Origin: Ochotona curzoniae
Taxonomy: Eukaryota > Chordata > Mammalia > Lagomorpha > Ochotonidae
Assembly: GCF_017591425.1 (NCBI RefSeq)
Contig: NW_024466607.1
Location: 9,928,501-9,992,500, forward strand
Direction: 5' to 3'
DNA length: 64,000 nt
How positions within the stretch are numbered: the first letter of the stretch is position 1; each line of letters starts with the position of its first letter. Positions 12,690 to 25,700 of this stretch are shown here, piece by piece. Both the position numbers and the translations under genes were made by a program. The notes under the pieces are model-generated. The model was not told the DNA's origin, did no database searches, and was given only the letters and a program-made list of their open reading frames with translations.

Positions 12690-12785
12690 TGGAAAGATCA
12701 GACTGACCTGGATTCAAATCCTGTTGCCACGTTTTACTGACTGTGACCTTGACTGGGCCGTGGTTTCCTTCTGTGGAGCATAGAA
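12690..12785 (+). repeat. MIR relic
   Basis: 'acctggattcaaatcctgtt', 'ttttactgactgtgaccttg' and 'ggccgtggtttccttctgtg' follow in the order of the MIR core (gattcaaatcc, then tgaccttggg, then cagtttcctcatctg). Ancient and diverged. Confidence 0.6.
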
Positions 12786-13084
12786 ACGTAAACATCCCTG
12801 GAAACTCGGTCTGGGATATTAGATTATGTCTGTGCTGAGGAAGTGATAGTTAAACAGGAACCTGAACAGCTCAAACCACTGCTTGCATTTTGTGCCAAGA
12901 GCAAGTTTATTTTTCCTGGTGAACTAGATGACTTCCTCTTATCAGACAAGGAGCTCCGGGTTACCCTCTAATTTCCCTTTTGGCCTTAGTCTCAGGAAGC
13001 TTACTACTCAGAGGTGAGTGTAGGAACAGCCCTTACTTCCTGCTGGGGCTTTAGTGCGATTTTCTTCTCCATTTCCTCTCTCTG

Positions 13085-13345
13085 TGATTTGGTTATTCAT
13101 TTTTGAAAGGCAGAGAGGAGAGAAGGAGATCTTCTGTCTGGTTCACTCCCCAGGTTCTTGTAGCATGTAAGGCTGGAGGGCTGGGCCAGGCTGAAGCCAG
13201 GAGCCAAAAAGTCCTCCTCATGGGGGTGGCGGAGAGCCAGTGCTGCCCTCCCCCCACCCCAGGGTGTGCATTAGCTGGACCAGAAGCAGAGTAGCCAGAA
13301 CTTGAACCAAGCCCTCTGATTCGGGGTGTCAGCATCACCTCTGAC
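13085..13345 (-). mobile_element. lagomorph SINE, diverged
   Basis: A minus-strand copy: 'catttttgaaaggcagagag', 'ggagatcttctgtctggttc', then 'agctggaccagaagcagagt' toward the head. The tRNA-like end is eroded. Confidence 0.7.
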
Positions 13346-13384
13346 TCAGAAGGCCGCTCTGATCGTTTGCTTGGGGCTCTGTAA

Positions 13385-13699
13385 TACGTGCATGTTGCTT
13401 TTCATTTTGGTGAATTATACCCACATGTCCTCGTGTCAACTATAGCACCTGGCAGTCATCTCTCTACCTGCTGTGTCTGGACATCACATGTGAACAGAAT
13501 CCCACAGTATTTGTCCCTTCACTGCACCATGTTCTAAGGGTTTGTCCTCCCAAGGACCCTGCCTTGCCCAGGCCAGGGGGTTGCATCGAGTGGAGTGGGT
13601 CGCACCTCATTTGTTCACTCCAGTGTTGGTGCCCCCACTTTTGTGCCTTACCCTTCCATCTATTCTGAATAATGCTGTAGTGAACAGGGGTGTGCGGAT
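13385..13699 (-). mobile_element. old LINE-1 fragment, antisense
   Basis: Segments such as 'ttggtgaattatacccacat', 'catgtgaacagaatcccaca' and 'aataatgctgtagtgaacag' resemble antisense ancient L1/HAL1 3' sequence. No open frame remains. Confidence 0.45.
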
Positions 13700-14007
13700 A
13701 TATTTTTTTTGAATTTCTTTATTTTTATTGGAAAGGCAGATTTTACAGAGAAAGGGAGAGAGAAAAAAAAATCTTCCATTTGTTTTTTCACTCCCCAAAT
13801 GGCCATAATGGCTGGAGCTGAGCTGATTCAAAGCTCCCTCATGAGTGCAGGGTCCCAAGGCTTTGGGCCATCCTTTGCTGCTTTCCCAGGCCACAAGCAG
13901 GGAGATGGATGGGAAGTAGAGCAGCTGAGAAATGAATGGTCACCTGTGTGGGATTCTGGTGCTTGCAGGGGGCAAAATTAACCAATTGAGCCATTGTGCT
14001 GGGCCCT
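13700..14007 (-). mobile_element. lagomorph C-type SINE
   Basis: Nearly full length on the minus strand: 'tttatttttattggaaaggc' at the tail, 'tttcactccccaaatggcca' central, and 'accaattgagccattgtgct' at the tRNA-like head. Confidence 0.8.
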
Positions 14008-14719
14008 GTCCGGGTACTTATTTCAGTAGGTGACATTCTTGTGTCTCCAGGCCTTGGCTTGTCCCAGTCTAGGTGGCAAATTACAGGTCATATTTTGGCT
14101 GGTCTCTAGGGCCAAATCATTGTACCTGCTCTTGCTTATTTGTGCCTGTGTGACTGTGTGTGGTCCTTGCAATGCCCCATCCAGTTCTCTCTCAAATGGA
14201 GGCTCACGTACCTTGCAGCTGCTACAGGTGTGGACTGCTGATGGCTCCCACCTGTGGCTCCACTGGCTGCTGGTCCCGGGCTGCAGGTGTGCATCCCACG
14301 AGCTGCCTGAGAGGTGACTGTGCCTGGCCTTTGGCCAGTGACCGACTAAGGCACTGGGGACGGCCCTTCCATGCCAGGGCCCCTGCAGCTGAGAGCATGG
14401 CTTTGCTCTGCACAGTCCTCCCTCTGCCTGCTTCCTTTTTGCCTTACTTCTAGAAACCTCTGTCACTCGGTAAACCACTTGCACTGTGTTCCCATGCCAC
14501 ACGCTGCTTCTAAAGGGTCCAATAAAAAACCTGCATGATTGTGACTACCAGAGGAATATCAGCAAGTTCGTGGGGGAAATGAGATACAAAAAGTTTATTT
14601 CTGTGCCATACAATCTTTACATAATACACGTTTCCCATGAACTTTGTGGGAACTTATCTTTGCACAGATTTCAGAATTTTTGGCACGAAGAGAAGTTGCC
14701 TTTTGCCCTGCCCCCCTTT

Positions 14720-14990
14720 CATATTCAAGAGGGAGAGAAAGGGAAGCACTTGCATCTACTAGATTCATTTTTCAAATGCTGGCAGTGGCTGAGACTGGGC
14801 CAGGACAAAGCTGAGAGCGAAGAACTCAGCCCACGTCTCCCCATGTAGGCAGCAGGAAACCAATTACTTGGACTGTCACTCCTGCCTCCCAGGGCCTGCA
14901 CGAACGGGAGTTGGAGCCAGGAATCAGACTCGGGTTTTCCTTTGTGGGTCCCAGGCATTTTAACTGCTAAGGCAGATGTTATCTTTCCAC
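14720..14990 (-). mobile_element. lagomorph SINE, old diverged copy
   Basis: Minus-strand copy with 'agagggagagaaagggaagc', 'ggccaggacaaagctgagag' and 'aatcagactcgggttttcct'. The head end reads 'ttttaactgctaaggcagat'. Quite diverged. Confidence 0.5.
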
Positions 14991-15689
14991 AAAGTTTTTG
15001 AAGCATTTGGTATTTTTCCTTCCCTTTATGGGTCTTGCTAAAGTGGAGTATTACATTCTGACAGGTTGGCAATCTGAGGCTGCAGATGGTCACCTGGAAA
15101 GGGGTTAACGTTCCCAGGGTCTACCACATGGAGTGCATGTGGGGCATCAGGCTGGGGTGTAGGTGCAGCACCATGCCCCGCTTCTGGACCTGCATTCTGT
15201 GGGTGTGCACGAGACAAAGTCGGGGCCTTGAAGAACTGGAAGCCCAGGGCTGCCAACAGGCGGCATGGTTCTGGGTAGATGGCACAGCCCGTCCTGGGTA
15301 CTTCTGCCCTAGCTTGCCAGGTGGAAGCGATTGCTTGTGTGTTTGACTGGCACATCTGTGAGAATTTTGGGTGTTTATTTTCCTGCTGTCATCCCCAACC
15401 CTTTGCAATTCCCGGTGTTTTGCTGCGCTGCCAGTTGTTTAAAAGACAGATTGCCTGCGGGTCCTTGGAAAGTTCTGAAGCCACGTGCATGCCACCCTGA
15501 GATGTTCTTGTCTCAGGTTGTCTGGTCACATGCAGGCTGACCAGTAAAATGATTGGCTGTGCCACTAATGCATGCACCCCCAAGCTCACATGGGATGTCT
15601 CCTAAACAGTTGCTCATGGTTTATCTGATCCCCCAATGTAGCCATGTGTTCTGCGTTGCCTGTTTTCATCAGGAAAACAGGATCGGGAA

Positions 15690-15802
15690 GAGAGTTGCCT
15701 TCCTGGCACATTAGCAGGAAGCTGGGCTCAAACTAGTGCTCCAGCATAGCATGCTAGTGTCATAGGTGGCTGCTTAACCAACTGCACCACATTGGTGTCC
15801 CC
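15690..15802 (-). mobile_element. lagomorph SINE, 5' fragment
   Basis: Only the tRNA-like half of a minus-strand copy remains: 'cacattagcaggaagctggg' to 'ttaaccaactgcaccacatt'. Confidence 0.6.
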
Positions 15803-17134
15803 CCTTCCCCCCGCCTTCCAGCCTCTTAAGACTTCCATGCTAGGGACCAAGTTGCCAACACGAGAGCCTCTCGGGGGACAAACTCAAATCACATCCAAAG
15901 TGTGATGTCCTGGGTGGGAGCCCAGCCACCTGCCTGAGAATCCAGGACTTCTCTGACTCTGCTGCTCACAGCAGGGGTCTCATCCAGAGACCAGAGCTGC
16001 ACCAGCCACTCTGGTGGTCGCTACCCCTTCCCACGGTCCTGCTCCCCACTCTCAGGGCCCAGTGTCCTGCCAGGTGCTCCCTCCTGGAAGCTACACCTGC
16101 TATCTTTGCACCTGCAAGCCTTTGCCTCAGAGCCAAGACAAGGACAGCGAGAGGTAGAGCTGCTCCGTTTGGATGACAGCCGTTGCCATTTGGCCACACT
16201 GCTCTGAGCTGCTGTGCGGGCTGAGGTATGGGAAGGCGCAGTATGGGCTTGGTGATGTGTCAGACATGTATCTTTTTAGAAACTGCCTGCACATGTGTGT
16301 CTCTAGCCTTCTGGGCCTTACTGCTGAATCCTTACCCCTGAAAGCCTCTAGAACATTCCCAGACCACTGCAGACCCCAGCAGCCCTGTGGACCCAGCTGC
16401 CTCAGGGCTGGGTGCTAGAAGCCATGGTCATTGATGATTTGCTCTGGAATTGAAGCTTGGCTTGGTGTGGCCTTGTTCTTCCCTGTGTGGTGTTAACAGG
16501 GCAGCTGATGCCCTTTACCTGTCCCCTGGGCTCATGGAGACACCCAGAAAGCATCGTTCACAGACCTGATACTCCACAGGGGGAGGAGCTCTGCTCGGCA
16601 TGACAGTGAGATGTCTTCCTGAAACTGAGAATAAAGCTTACTGGCCCTAGCAGCCATCTGTCAGTGCCCTGTCAGAACAGCCTGTGGTTAGACTTGGTTG
16701 CAGGCCCTTCCCTGGCCATTTACAGTGGGGAGGGGGGGAGGGGGTGAGCCTGGCTGGGGGTGGTCACCCTATGCCTGGGGCCACCTGAGCCCTCACCTCT
16801 TGGGGAAGTATCCAGCTGGGATCAGGATTTTTTTTTTTTTTGGACCTCAGCTGCCAGGAGTCAATTATACTCCTGGAAGAAAACCCTGGCATTATCCCTG
16901 GCTCTGTGGGGTTCCACCCTTATTTGTTGGTTTGTTTATTCCTCTTTTGCCCCCACTGTCCCCTTCCCTCTATGGGCAGATGTCTGGTTCTTTGTGAAAG
17001 TTTTAAGTGCTGGGGTCCTCCATGTGGGTGTCAGAGAGCGGTTTGGCCCTCACGGAGCCAACCTGAGGGGGTTTTAATGAAGACTTAAGTTCTTGAGCTT
17101 GATTTAGTTGTTCCACATTCATTAAAAATGTCAT

Positions 17135-17345
17135 AGCATTGGGCCTTTGGTGCAACAGATGAGAGCACTGTGTGGGAGTGCCACATACTGTAGTGGTGAG
17201 CATGGTTTGATGTCCTGGCTCTGCAACTGATGCCAACCTCCTGCTAATAGACACCCTAAGAGGCAGCAGGTGTTGGTTCTAGTAGTTGGGTCCCCATACC
17301 TGAAGAGAAGCAAGCTATGTTGGGACACACATGCAAGGCAGAACT
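17135..17345 (+). mobile_element. lagomorph SINE, old plus-strand copy
   Basis: It begins 'tgggcctttggtgcaacaga', continues through 'gatgtcctggctctgcaact' and ends in a stretch resembling the SINE body (gttgggtccccatacctg). The A-rich tail is missing. Confidence 0.55.
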
Positions 17346-18188
17346 AGGAGGACACTGTCTATGGCCCTGGGTCACAAGTCCAAGCAGGTGATAGGGACCA
17401 AAATGTTCAAACCATCACCTGCTGCCTCCTAGGGTATACTCAGCAGGAATCTGGACTCAGGAGTCAGAACATGGACAGAAACTCAGACACTGACATGGGC
17501 TGGTTGCATTTGAACTGCGGGGCTCACTGCCTGGCCTGGTCTCCCCTCCTTTAAGGGCGCTGACGGGAATGGCCTTGCTCAGGGCTGCCTGTTCAGGCAC
17601 CCTCCACAAGGCCTGTGCCTTGGCCGGTTGGGTCAAAGGCACTGGATGGTGCCAGCTGGTGCTCTTTGCCCTGGTGAGCTGTGAGGCCTTGATTGTTGTG
17701 CAAGGGGAGAGGTGTGGACTGGTGACAAGGCAGCATTTCAATGCCTGGTAAGGAAGGGGTGCCTCTGGGAGCGTTCAGGCCTGTTGGGGGGTATCTCAGA
17801 GTGATGGGTGACAGCTGCCAGGCCTGGAGGAGGAGCGGGACCTTTCTGAGCTGGTGTTCTCAGATCCTGTTGGCTCAGGGAAAGGGGAGGGGTGCGTGTT
17901 GGGGCTCAGACAGTGAGGTGTCTAGGGAGTGGTCGTTGGTGCTGTAGGGACCGTGTGTGCAGATGGCTTTCTCCTGGGCTGTTCCTGAGTGCTGAGCTGC
18001 AGCTGGTATTACTTCTGGTTCAGTGTGGCTGCTCCCCATAGCCGCTGGGCTGGAGTGGGACAGTTGGGTGATTGGGTGTGTGCACAAAGGACCTTGGAGG
18101 CAATGTGTGAAACAGAGCTCCTGAGTTCCTGACCATATTCCTGTATTCCCCGGCGCGAAAGTGGGGATGTTAATGCCTACATGTGTAA

Positions 18189-18236
18189 GTGTGTGTGTGT
18201 GTGTGTGTGTGTGAGTGTGAGTGTGTGTGTGTGAGT
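18189..18236. repeat. (GT)n microsatellite with interruptions
   Basis: A GT run with a few GA interruptions, about 260 bases upstream of the exon 2 acceptor. Short-tract length changes here could affect intron 1 splicing, but that is speculative. Confidence 0.9.
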
Positions 18237-18498
18237 GGGCACAGAGGGCCAGTGTCAAATCTGGTGGCCTTGAATGAACAGATAGGAGGTCATGCTGGCG
18301 ACTACAGCAACCTGTGTTGGGGCCAATGGCAAGGGCACCAAGATGTGTGGGTGTTGCCCTGGTGCACAGCACTTATGTGCATGACAGGAAACCTGACAGG
18401 ATGTGTGCATAGGTGCATGTGTGAAAGCAGGTACAAGAGGCTGGCTCTCATGTGTATGCGTGCCCTGGCACTGATGGGCCTCCTTTTTGATTCCCTAG

Positions 18499-19779
18499 GA
18501 CCTCACAGGACCATGCTGCTCCTCTGGGAATCTGCTGGAGCCTGGCTAACCCTAGCCATGACCCTGGCCCTGGGCCCGGGCCGAGGTGGGGCTGTCCCGT
18601 GGCAGGACTGCACAGGGGTTGAGTGCTCGCCGCTGGAGAACTGCATTGAGGAGGCGTTGGAGCCAGGTGCCTGCTGTGCCACATGCGTGCAACTGGGCTG
18701 TGCCTGTGAGGGCTACCAGTACTACGACTGCGTGCAGGGCGGCTTCGTGGATGGCCGGGTGCCTGCCGGCCAGTCTTACTTCGTGGACTTTGGCAGCACC
18801 GAGTGTTCCTGCCCACCTGGGGGTGGCAAGATTAGCTGCCAGTTCATGCTGTGTCCTGAGCTGCCTCCTAACTGTGTTGAGACTGTGGTGGTGGCTGATA
18901 GCTGCCCACAGTGTGGCCAGGTGGGCTGTGTGCATGCTGGCCATAAGTACGCCGCTGGCCACACTGTCCACTTGCCACCCTGCCGGGCCTGCCACTGTCC
19001 TGACACTGGCGGCGAGCTCATCTGCTACCAGCTCCCGGGTTGCCAGGGCAACTTCTCGGACACAGAGGAGGGTGACCCTGAGCGACACTATGAAGACCCC
19101 TATAGCTACGACCAGGAGGTGGCTGAGGCAGAAGCAGCAGGCACCCTGGCCAGGGAGGTCCAGGCAGGTGCAGGGGTTCCCCCTGCTGCTCTGGAAGGCG
19201 GAAGTCATCCCCTGTCCACCCTGAAAGCCAGCCCCTGGCCAGTTGCCCTCCCCAGGCCCACGGCAGCCACTGCCCTAGGGCCCCCAGCCCCTGTACAGGC
19301 CAAAGCCAGAAGAGTGACAGAGGACAGCAAAGAGGAAGAGAAGCAGATGGCTGGCACGAAGCAGCTCACAGCAGGTGGCCTCCAGCGGTTAGATGCTCCG
19401 TCCACCACAGCCCCAACGGGCCCCAGTCTCCCTGTCCAGGAGGAGGAAGAGGCAGAGGCCGGGGCAAGGCCTGAAGAGAACCTCATCCCGGAGGCTGAGG
19501 TCACCCCCGACAGTGCCAGGCCTGAGGGGGCCTTGCCCTTGCCAGCATCAGGCACAGCTGATCGGGTTCCCTCACCAACTGTGCCCAGCTCTCCTGATGA
19601 CCCAGTCAAGCCCAGCACCCAGCCTGTCCTGTCCACGACACCGCCTGACACAGCCCAGGTCCCACCCACCCAACGAGTGCCTGAGCACCCACAGGTTCTA
19701 CCTCGTTCCCGGGCAGTGGTGGTGGCAGAGGACACAGACCCCAACTCTGTCCATTCTGTCCCCAGAGGAGACTCTGAAG
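18499..19779 (+). CDS. FBLN2: FBLN2 exon 2: start codon, signal peptide, N domain (residues 1-422)
   Basis: The acceptor is ttccctag|gacctc and the donor is gaag|gtaaga, leaving phase 1. The 5' UTR part is 18499-18512 and translation starts at 18513 ([12 protein letters not shown]); upstream in-frame ATGs lie in intron 1 sequence. Residues 1-27 are a signal peptide with a hydrophobic core at about 10-20 and probable cleavage after Ala27. Residues 33-177 are the cysteine-rich Na subdomain, with CC and CxC pairs. N180-F-S is a potential N-glycosylation site. Residues 178-422 contain no cysteine, are rich in Glu, Pro and Ala, and form the extended Nb subdomain. R418-G-D-S421 is an RGD motif just before the splice junction. 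The 230-aa open frame on the opposite strand here is a shadow. Confidence 0.95.
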
Positions 19780-22700
19780 GTAAGACTTCCACTGCAGGAC
19801 AGTCACCAGGGCTATAGAGCCAGCTTGGCCTTGGCAGCTTTAGGAGTGGGCAGAGCAGGTGGCCAGGGGAGGTGCCTGTGGGAGGAGGGCATGACAATCC
19901 TTCTCCTCCTCTAAGTGTCCTATGCAGCCTGGCCTTGTCACCCTCTGGGCTTCCTCTCCTGTCTCGCAGCCTCCACTCCTTTGCCCAGGGCGTTCATGCT
20001 TGTTCTCCCATGTCCCTGGGGCTCCTTCTTTGCCTCTATCATGAGCCCTCCATGAGGTGATGCCCCTCCTCCACCTTCCACATTTTCTCTGCTGCTGTCT
20101 TTCCTCTGGGCTGCACCTGAGCCTCCAGTGCAGTCGCCTGACTCTTTATCAAGGACGCATCAAGTGTCACATTTTTGATTCAGTCTCCTGGACGTCTTGC
20201 AGGGCCTGAGCACAGAACCCTACCTGTATCGGGTGACCCAGTGGGGGATTCTGGCTACTCCTCGCCCACCCCATTGTCTTCTCTGCCCCTCATTCCTGTC
20301 TTCTTCTGAGTACCCCATACACTCTCCTGTCTCTTCCAAGTGTTAGGTCCCGCTGTTCCTGGCTGGTTCTGACAGCGCCCCCTCCAGGGCCTTTGTGTCT
20401 TGTGTCAGTCACCCCTGTCCTCTCCAGCTGTTGCTTCCCCTGCTCCTCGCTTCCAGGAGCCCAGAGCTCCTTCCCCATGTTGTCCTCCATGTCGACCTTT
20501 GTTACAAATCATCTATGAGTAGGTCCTGGTGGTCCTGGGAAAGCAGGGTGGACCAGTCTATACTTAGTCCCTCAAGCCAAGGGCTGTGAGGGAAGATATC
20601 TGGGAAGGCTACCTGGAGGTGGGAATTAAGGTTAGGTTAGTGTCTTTGGGACTTGCCCCTTCTTGCCAGCTCCTTGTCCTACTGTCTGTGGTGCAGTGGC
20701 CTCAGACAGTTCCATTGTTCAGTCTGGGCTCTTATGGTGCTTACTGGTCATGGATTGTGTGTGTATCTGTGCACGAGCATTAAGGGTGAAAATGGGGGGG
20801 GGGTTAGGGGACTTCCCCAGATCTGCAGGCCCCTATCCACTGATGGCTCTGCTGAACAGAGCAGGGCAGAAAGAGGCGTGGCTGCTGACTCTGGGGTGCG
20901 TCCCCCACCACACTCCTGTAATGAGGAGCATGTGTGTGGGGAGGGCCTGCAGCCTGGCTGGGGAGCGTGTGCGTGCCGTGTGTTGGAACCGCAGCCTTTG
21001 GGGTTTCCAAAACAGACGCGGCCCCTGCCCTCGCCCCCGCCTCTTAACTGCCAGAGGCTGCTCTGGGGTCTGGGGCTTTGGAATCCTGAATCCTGGAGAA
21101 CTTCTTTGTTCTCAGGGACCCTGGTCTGGTTTATTTTCTCTGCCCTGGGCTTTCTCAGACAGATTTTGGGGTGTGGTCTTGGGTGAGGGCTGCTGGGGGA
21201 TTCCCCCCTCCCTCACTGAGTGCCTCCTGACTCTATGCCCCTATCCCATCTGAGGGCTGTCCTGGCTGGGGCTGCAGCACAGGCAGAGGTGCAGAGACCA
21301 GAACTGGCAGTGTGGATAGGCAGCTGCAGCTTTCTGTGTGCTGAGAACGGAGGGTGGGGGACTTTGGACTGGGTTGGGCTAGAGTCCAGCTTGATAAATG
21401 CCCACTGCTCAGGGTCTGCTGTTAACTGCCAATGCACAGGCTCTGGCCTCATGATGCATGGAGCTGGGCAAGTGGATCCCTATTGGATGCCTCAGTTTCT
21501 CCAACTGTTAGCGGCAGAAGTCTCTGCTTCCCAGGGCTGCGGTGGAATTCCATAAGCTCATTTGTATCAGGTTCTGGGATCAAGCTGTTGCCTGTTGGGT
21601 AGTGAGGAAGGTCTGCAGTGCCCAGTCCCGTGCCCTACAGTCTGAGGCCCCTCTGTGTCAGTGAATGAGGCTGCACAGCGCTGCCCTCCTGGCCTCTCTG
21701 CGGGGGGAGGAGCATCTGCTGGCTGGATTCATGCAGGGATCTCTACCATGAAGATCGTGGACTTCCCATGGTGTGATTTGGGTGATGGAGCTCTCAGGAT
21801 GATGGGTTGTACCACCCCAGGGAAGTGGAATTTGAATCTAGAGTTGCCTGGCTCCTGTTCTTGAAGGGAAGCCTGGAGAGACCCTGGTGATGCTGGAGCC
21901 TGCAGTAGGGAGATGCCAGAGAGGCTGCTTTGCCCAGCCCAGCCCAGTCCTTAGGTCCTGCTGAGATGCAGGTGATGGGGCTGGAAATGAGCCCCTCCCA
22001 GCCAGGAGCCTGAGGCCTAGGGCCTGGAACCTGGAGCCTGTGGGCCCAGGGCGTTTCCAGCCACTGCCCTGGTCTCGCCTGGGGCAGGGGTCCCCTTGAG
22101 CCAGAGCTGTGCCAGGGTTCCAGGCTGCCTCAGCTGGGCCCTCCCTGCCGCTGAGCACGTCCAGATGTGCCTAATGGAAGCCACATGCCCGGCTCCCCGG
22201 GCCGGGGAGAAGGAACGGGCGTCTGTTGTGGCTTGGGGGCTCTGTGGGGGGCGGCTTCTCCCCAACCCCCGGCTGGCGCTCCATCTCACTGCCTTCCTGG
22301 GCTGCATTGGAGAGTGGAGAGAACTCCAGGGCAGGGGAGAAGCTAGAGGCAGGTCCTGACCAGGAAGAGGCCCCACTGTGACCTCTGCGGGCCCCAGGAA
22401 TGTGTGGCAGGCAAGGGGCCCCTTTCTGGGATCTCATATAGCAAGCTGACTTAAGAGAGCGGTGAGTCTCTGAATGCTGGGACGTTCAGCTAACAAAGGA
22501 GCTTGTCCAAGTTCAAATGGATGTTTGTGTGACTTGTAAAGACCACGTGTGTAACTCGTGCTGGGCGTTGAAGTGAACAGCATTCATCCATGCAACAGCA
22601 CCATCGGGTACTGGGGGAGGGAGAGAGCCTCAGAGTCAGGTCCCTTCCCTGTGGCTGCATGCTTGGAGGTGTAATGTCTTCACCCTGACAGCCAACAGCT

Positions 22701-25700
22701 GAGTGTGTGCCTGACTGGCTGGGACTGACTGTGTGGAACAAAACCCAGCATAGGTTCTGCTCTTGAAGAGTGGGAGCTTAGTGGGACAGGTGTGAAGTGC
22801 TGAGCTTTCTAGGGCCTGAATGATGTGCAATTGTGGGGATCAGAGAGGGCTTTCTGGAGGAGGTGATGGGGAGTGGTGGGAAAAGGGTGCTGCTTGCAGG
22901 TCCAAGGCAGGGGCTGGCACCATCTGGCTCATTCTGGAGATGCTACCTCCAGTGTGGGGAGGAGGACCTTGCCCTCCTCCCCGACCTGTGGTGCCAATCT
23001 GAGCCTTTGGGGATGTTAAAACTGTGAGAGGGTCCTAGGAGTCCTCAAGCCCAGCCCAGGATCCTGGGCACCCATGGCACAGCACCCAGCCCCCACGAGG
23101 CGGGCAGGTGCTCCAGGATGCTGCGGTGAGCTTGGGAGGGACCCTCTGTCTGCTGGGATGATGTGCCTGGAGCTGGTCTCCCCTCTGTACAATTCCTGGG
23201 CAGGTCTGGCCCTGGCTGCCTGCTCCGATGTGCCTGGCCCAGTGAGCTGGATGCCTGATGGGCAGCCTGGAAGTTGCAGCTGACCTTCCCTATCCTGGGT
23301 TTCCCCTTCTGCTATTTTACAGCAGTGGCTTGAGTGTCCCTAGTTTTGGGTATCCTGGGGCAGGGCTAGTTGTGCTGGGACAAGTCCCTGTGGATACAGG
23401 GGATGGCCATGTGACCTGGGACCTGTGATGCTATCCTTGGCACTCCAGTCATCTCCTTGGCAGGGCAGAAGGGCTGCTATGAGCACCTATGGGTGCTGCC
23501 GCCCGACTGGAGCAAGTATTGTGTGGGGAAGTGCTGTGTGTGCCACAGATGCTTGGTGGTAGGACGATCTCCCAGACAGCCTCCCATCTGTGCCCCAAGG
23601 CTAGTCTTTGGTGGGGTATCAGTACACAAGCTAGGAGAGCATAGAGCTGTTCTGGCTGATGGGTGCCTCCGTGTTTCCTGCTGGCCTGGCCCTAGTGTGG
23701 TTCCCAAGGGGTTGTGGTTCCCTGAGCAAGCCCGGGCGGCACCCATCTTACAGACAGGAGGACTTATCCTGGGGCGGGGGCTCCTTGGGAGGTCCTGGCG
23801 GAAGGGATGGGCTTGTGGCTGGGGAGCGGATCTGGAGCGGGGAGTGGAGCTCAGTGACCTGGGGCTGGGGCCCCTGTATTTGCTGCCTGGGAGAAAGTGG
23901 ACACCTTGCACAGCTGTGATTGTAGCAGGGGTCTGAGGCTGGGGCTAGGCTGGTGATGGATTTCTTGGTTTTAAAAGTTGACTCTGTTTTCTTCCAGCTG
24001 GCTTTGGGGTCTCATTTGAATGCTGCAGAGCTCCCCATTCGGAACAGGCAGAGCAGCAGGTTTGAATTTCTTCAGAGCTATGCAGACATAAGCAGCTCGG
24101 AAACATTCCCATCACACCTCACGTCCTGTAGCAGTCACCTTCTGTCCCCTCCTTCTCTGCCCCTGGGAGCCTGCCTTCCAGGTCTATGGATTGGCAGGGC
24201 CCAGCTGGGAGTCACATGTGCCTGTCTTCTGTGGCCTGGTGGGCCATTTTCCAGGCTTAACCATGTCTTTGTATGTGCTGGGACTTGGCCCCTTCCTGTG
24301 GCTGCATGCTCTCCCATCGTATGTGCACCACCTTCTTTCATCTCTGCAGCCGTGGTGGACGTCGCGATTCCAGCTTTGAGCTCTGAGGGATGTGGCGGCC
24401 ATGCTGTGGTACGGGCATGCTGTAGTATGGAAAGAGGACGTGTGTTTTCATTTCTCTGGGAAAACACCCTGGGGTAGGACCTCTTGTTAGCTGAACCACC
24501 AAACCATCCTGCAGTGTGGCTGTGCCATTTTGCCAGGTTCCACCAGCAGTGTCACGGCTTCCCATGTCACCGTGTGTCTGTGTGTACCTGTTGTCGTGGC
24601 CACCCTTGAGGGGCATGAGCTGGTGTCTCATTGTGGTTGTGATTTGCATTTCCCTGACAAGATGCTGAGCATCATTTTGGATTACTTTAGAAAGTCCCAG
24701 CAAACACAGTTCCCAGCACATGTTCCCCGGCAGTGGTAATGCCATCACTGTGTCACATGATCTCTAGAGAACCCAAGTGTGCCCACTGCGCCAGGGAGGA
24801 AGAACATGAAGAAGGCAGCTGGAACCTGAGTGTTGCTCTGAACATGATTTTGGCGGGGGTATCTTGGGGACTCCCTGGGGTTAGACCATATTTGAGAGCC
24901 ACTGCCCAACAGCTATGGATATGCACAGAGATACAGCCTGCTCTGTTCCATGCCTTGGTCGCTTAGCAGCCATCTTTGTCACTGCACGTCAGTCCTTGTC
25001 ACGACCTGCTTCTGGGGTTTATAGCAAGGTCCAGGTTCAAAGGACAGGCAAAGTGTTTGACAGAGTTGTGCTTCCGGCCCTCTTGCTGGTAGAGCCTAGG
25101 GATGTGCAGGGCCTCTTCCATGCCCTGCCCCAGCATGAGATCATGGAGGTCATTGTGTGGGGGCCACACCCTTTGCCTGCTGGCACCTCCTCCAGCCTGT
25201 GCTCAGCTTGCGTAGCTTCTGTATTCTTTGTCTGGCAGTGTCTGGGCCAAGGCGAGGCTTCTGTCTGGCTGTGGTCAGCACCATCTGGACTAGATTCTTC
25301 CAGACCCTCCGCCCCATTGTGGTCTCTTGGTCTCTGAGATGGGGGGAGTCAGGACTGTGGCCGATCACTGGGGGCTGTGTGACCTCAGGTAAGCGACTGG
25401 CCTTCTCTGAGCCACAGTTTCAGCATCTGTATGGCGGGTGGATTATCTCAGGTTTCCTTAGAGAGCAAGTAAGAATGGTAGCCAGCACAGATGGCTGCCT
25501 GGGGCTGTGTGGCCATAGGACCACTGCACTCTGATGGGTGGGGCAGAGACTTGAGTTGTTTGTTTAGGTGGACAGATTTGTGTGTTTTTGGTTGGCCAGA
25601 AGCTGTCCCCTCTGTCAAATGAACTAAGGCCAAGCCTGTTGGGTTTGGGTGGGGGTACTTAGCCACTCACTTCCTGACCCCCACCCACATGTGTGTCATC

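Larger units (their letters stand above)
875..18498 (+). other. FBLN2: FBLN2 intron 1 (about 17.6 kb)
   Basis: Non-coding interval between the probable exon 1 donor and the exon 2 acceptor. It holds the 3' half of the CpG island, about eight SINE copies or fragments, an old antisense L1 fragment, MIR relics, an ACACAG-rich tract (8086-8305), a CATC repeat and GT microsatellites. Open frames are short, lack family similarity and are not flanked by a consistent exon structure. No RNA gene was recognised. Confidence 0.7.

Noticed and set aside
19205..19897. 230-codon minus-strand frame in exon 2
   Set aside because: It is the antisense shadow of the Pro/Glu/Ala-rich Nb coding sequence, where GC-rich codons suppress stops on the opposite strand.
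20371..20390. CTCF-like motif in intron 2 (agcgccccctcc on the plus strand)
   Set aside because: It has a mismatch at a strongly constrained base (GAGGGGGC instead of CAGGGGGC), so it is clearly weaker than the two downstream sites.
23457..23936. 159-codon frame with CYEHLW...KCCVCHRC
   Set aside because: No recognised domain, no splice context and no homologous exon known in FBLN2. The rest of the frame is low-complexity.
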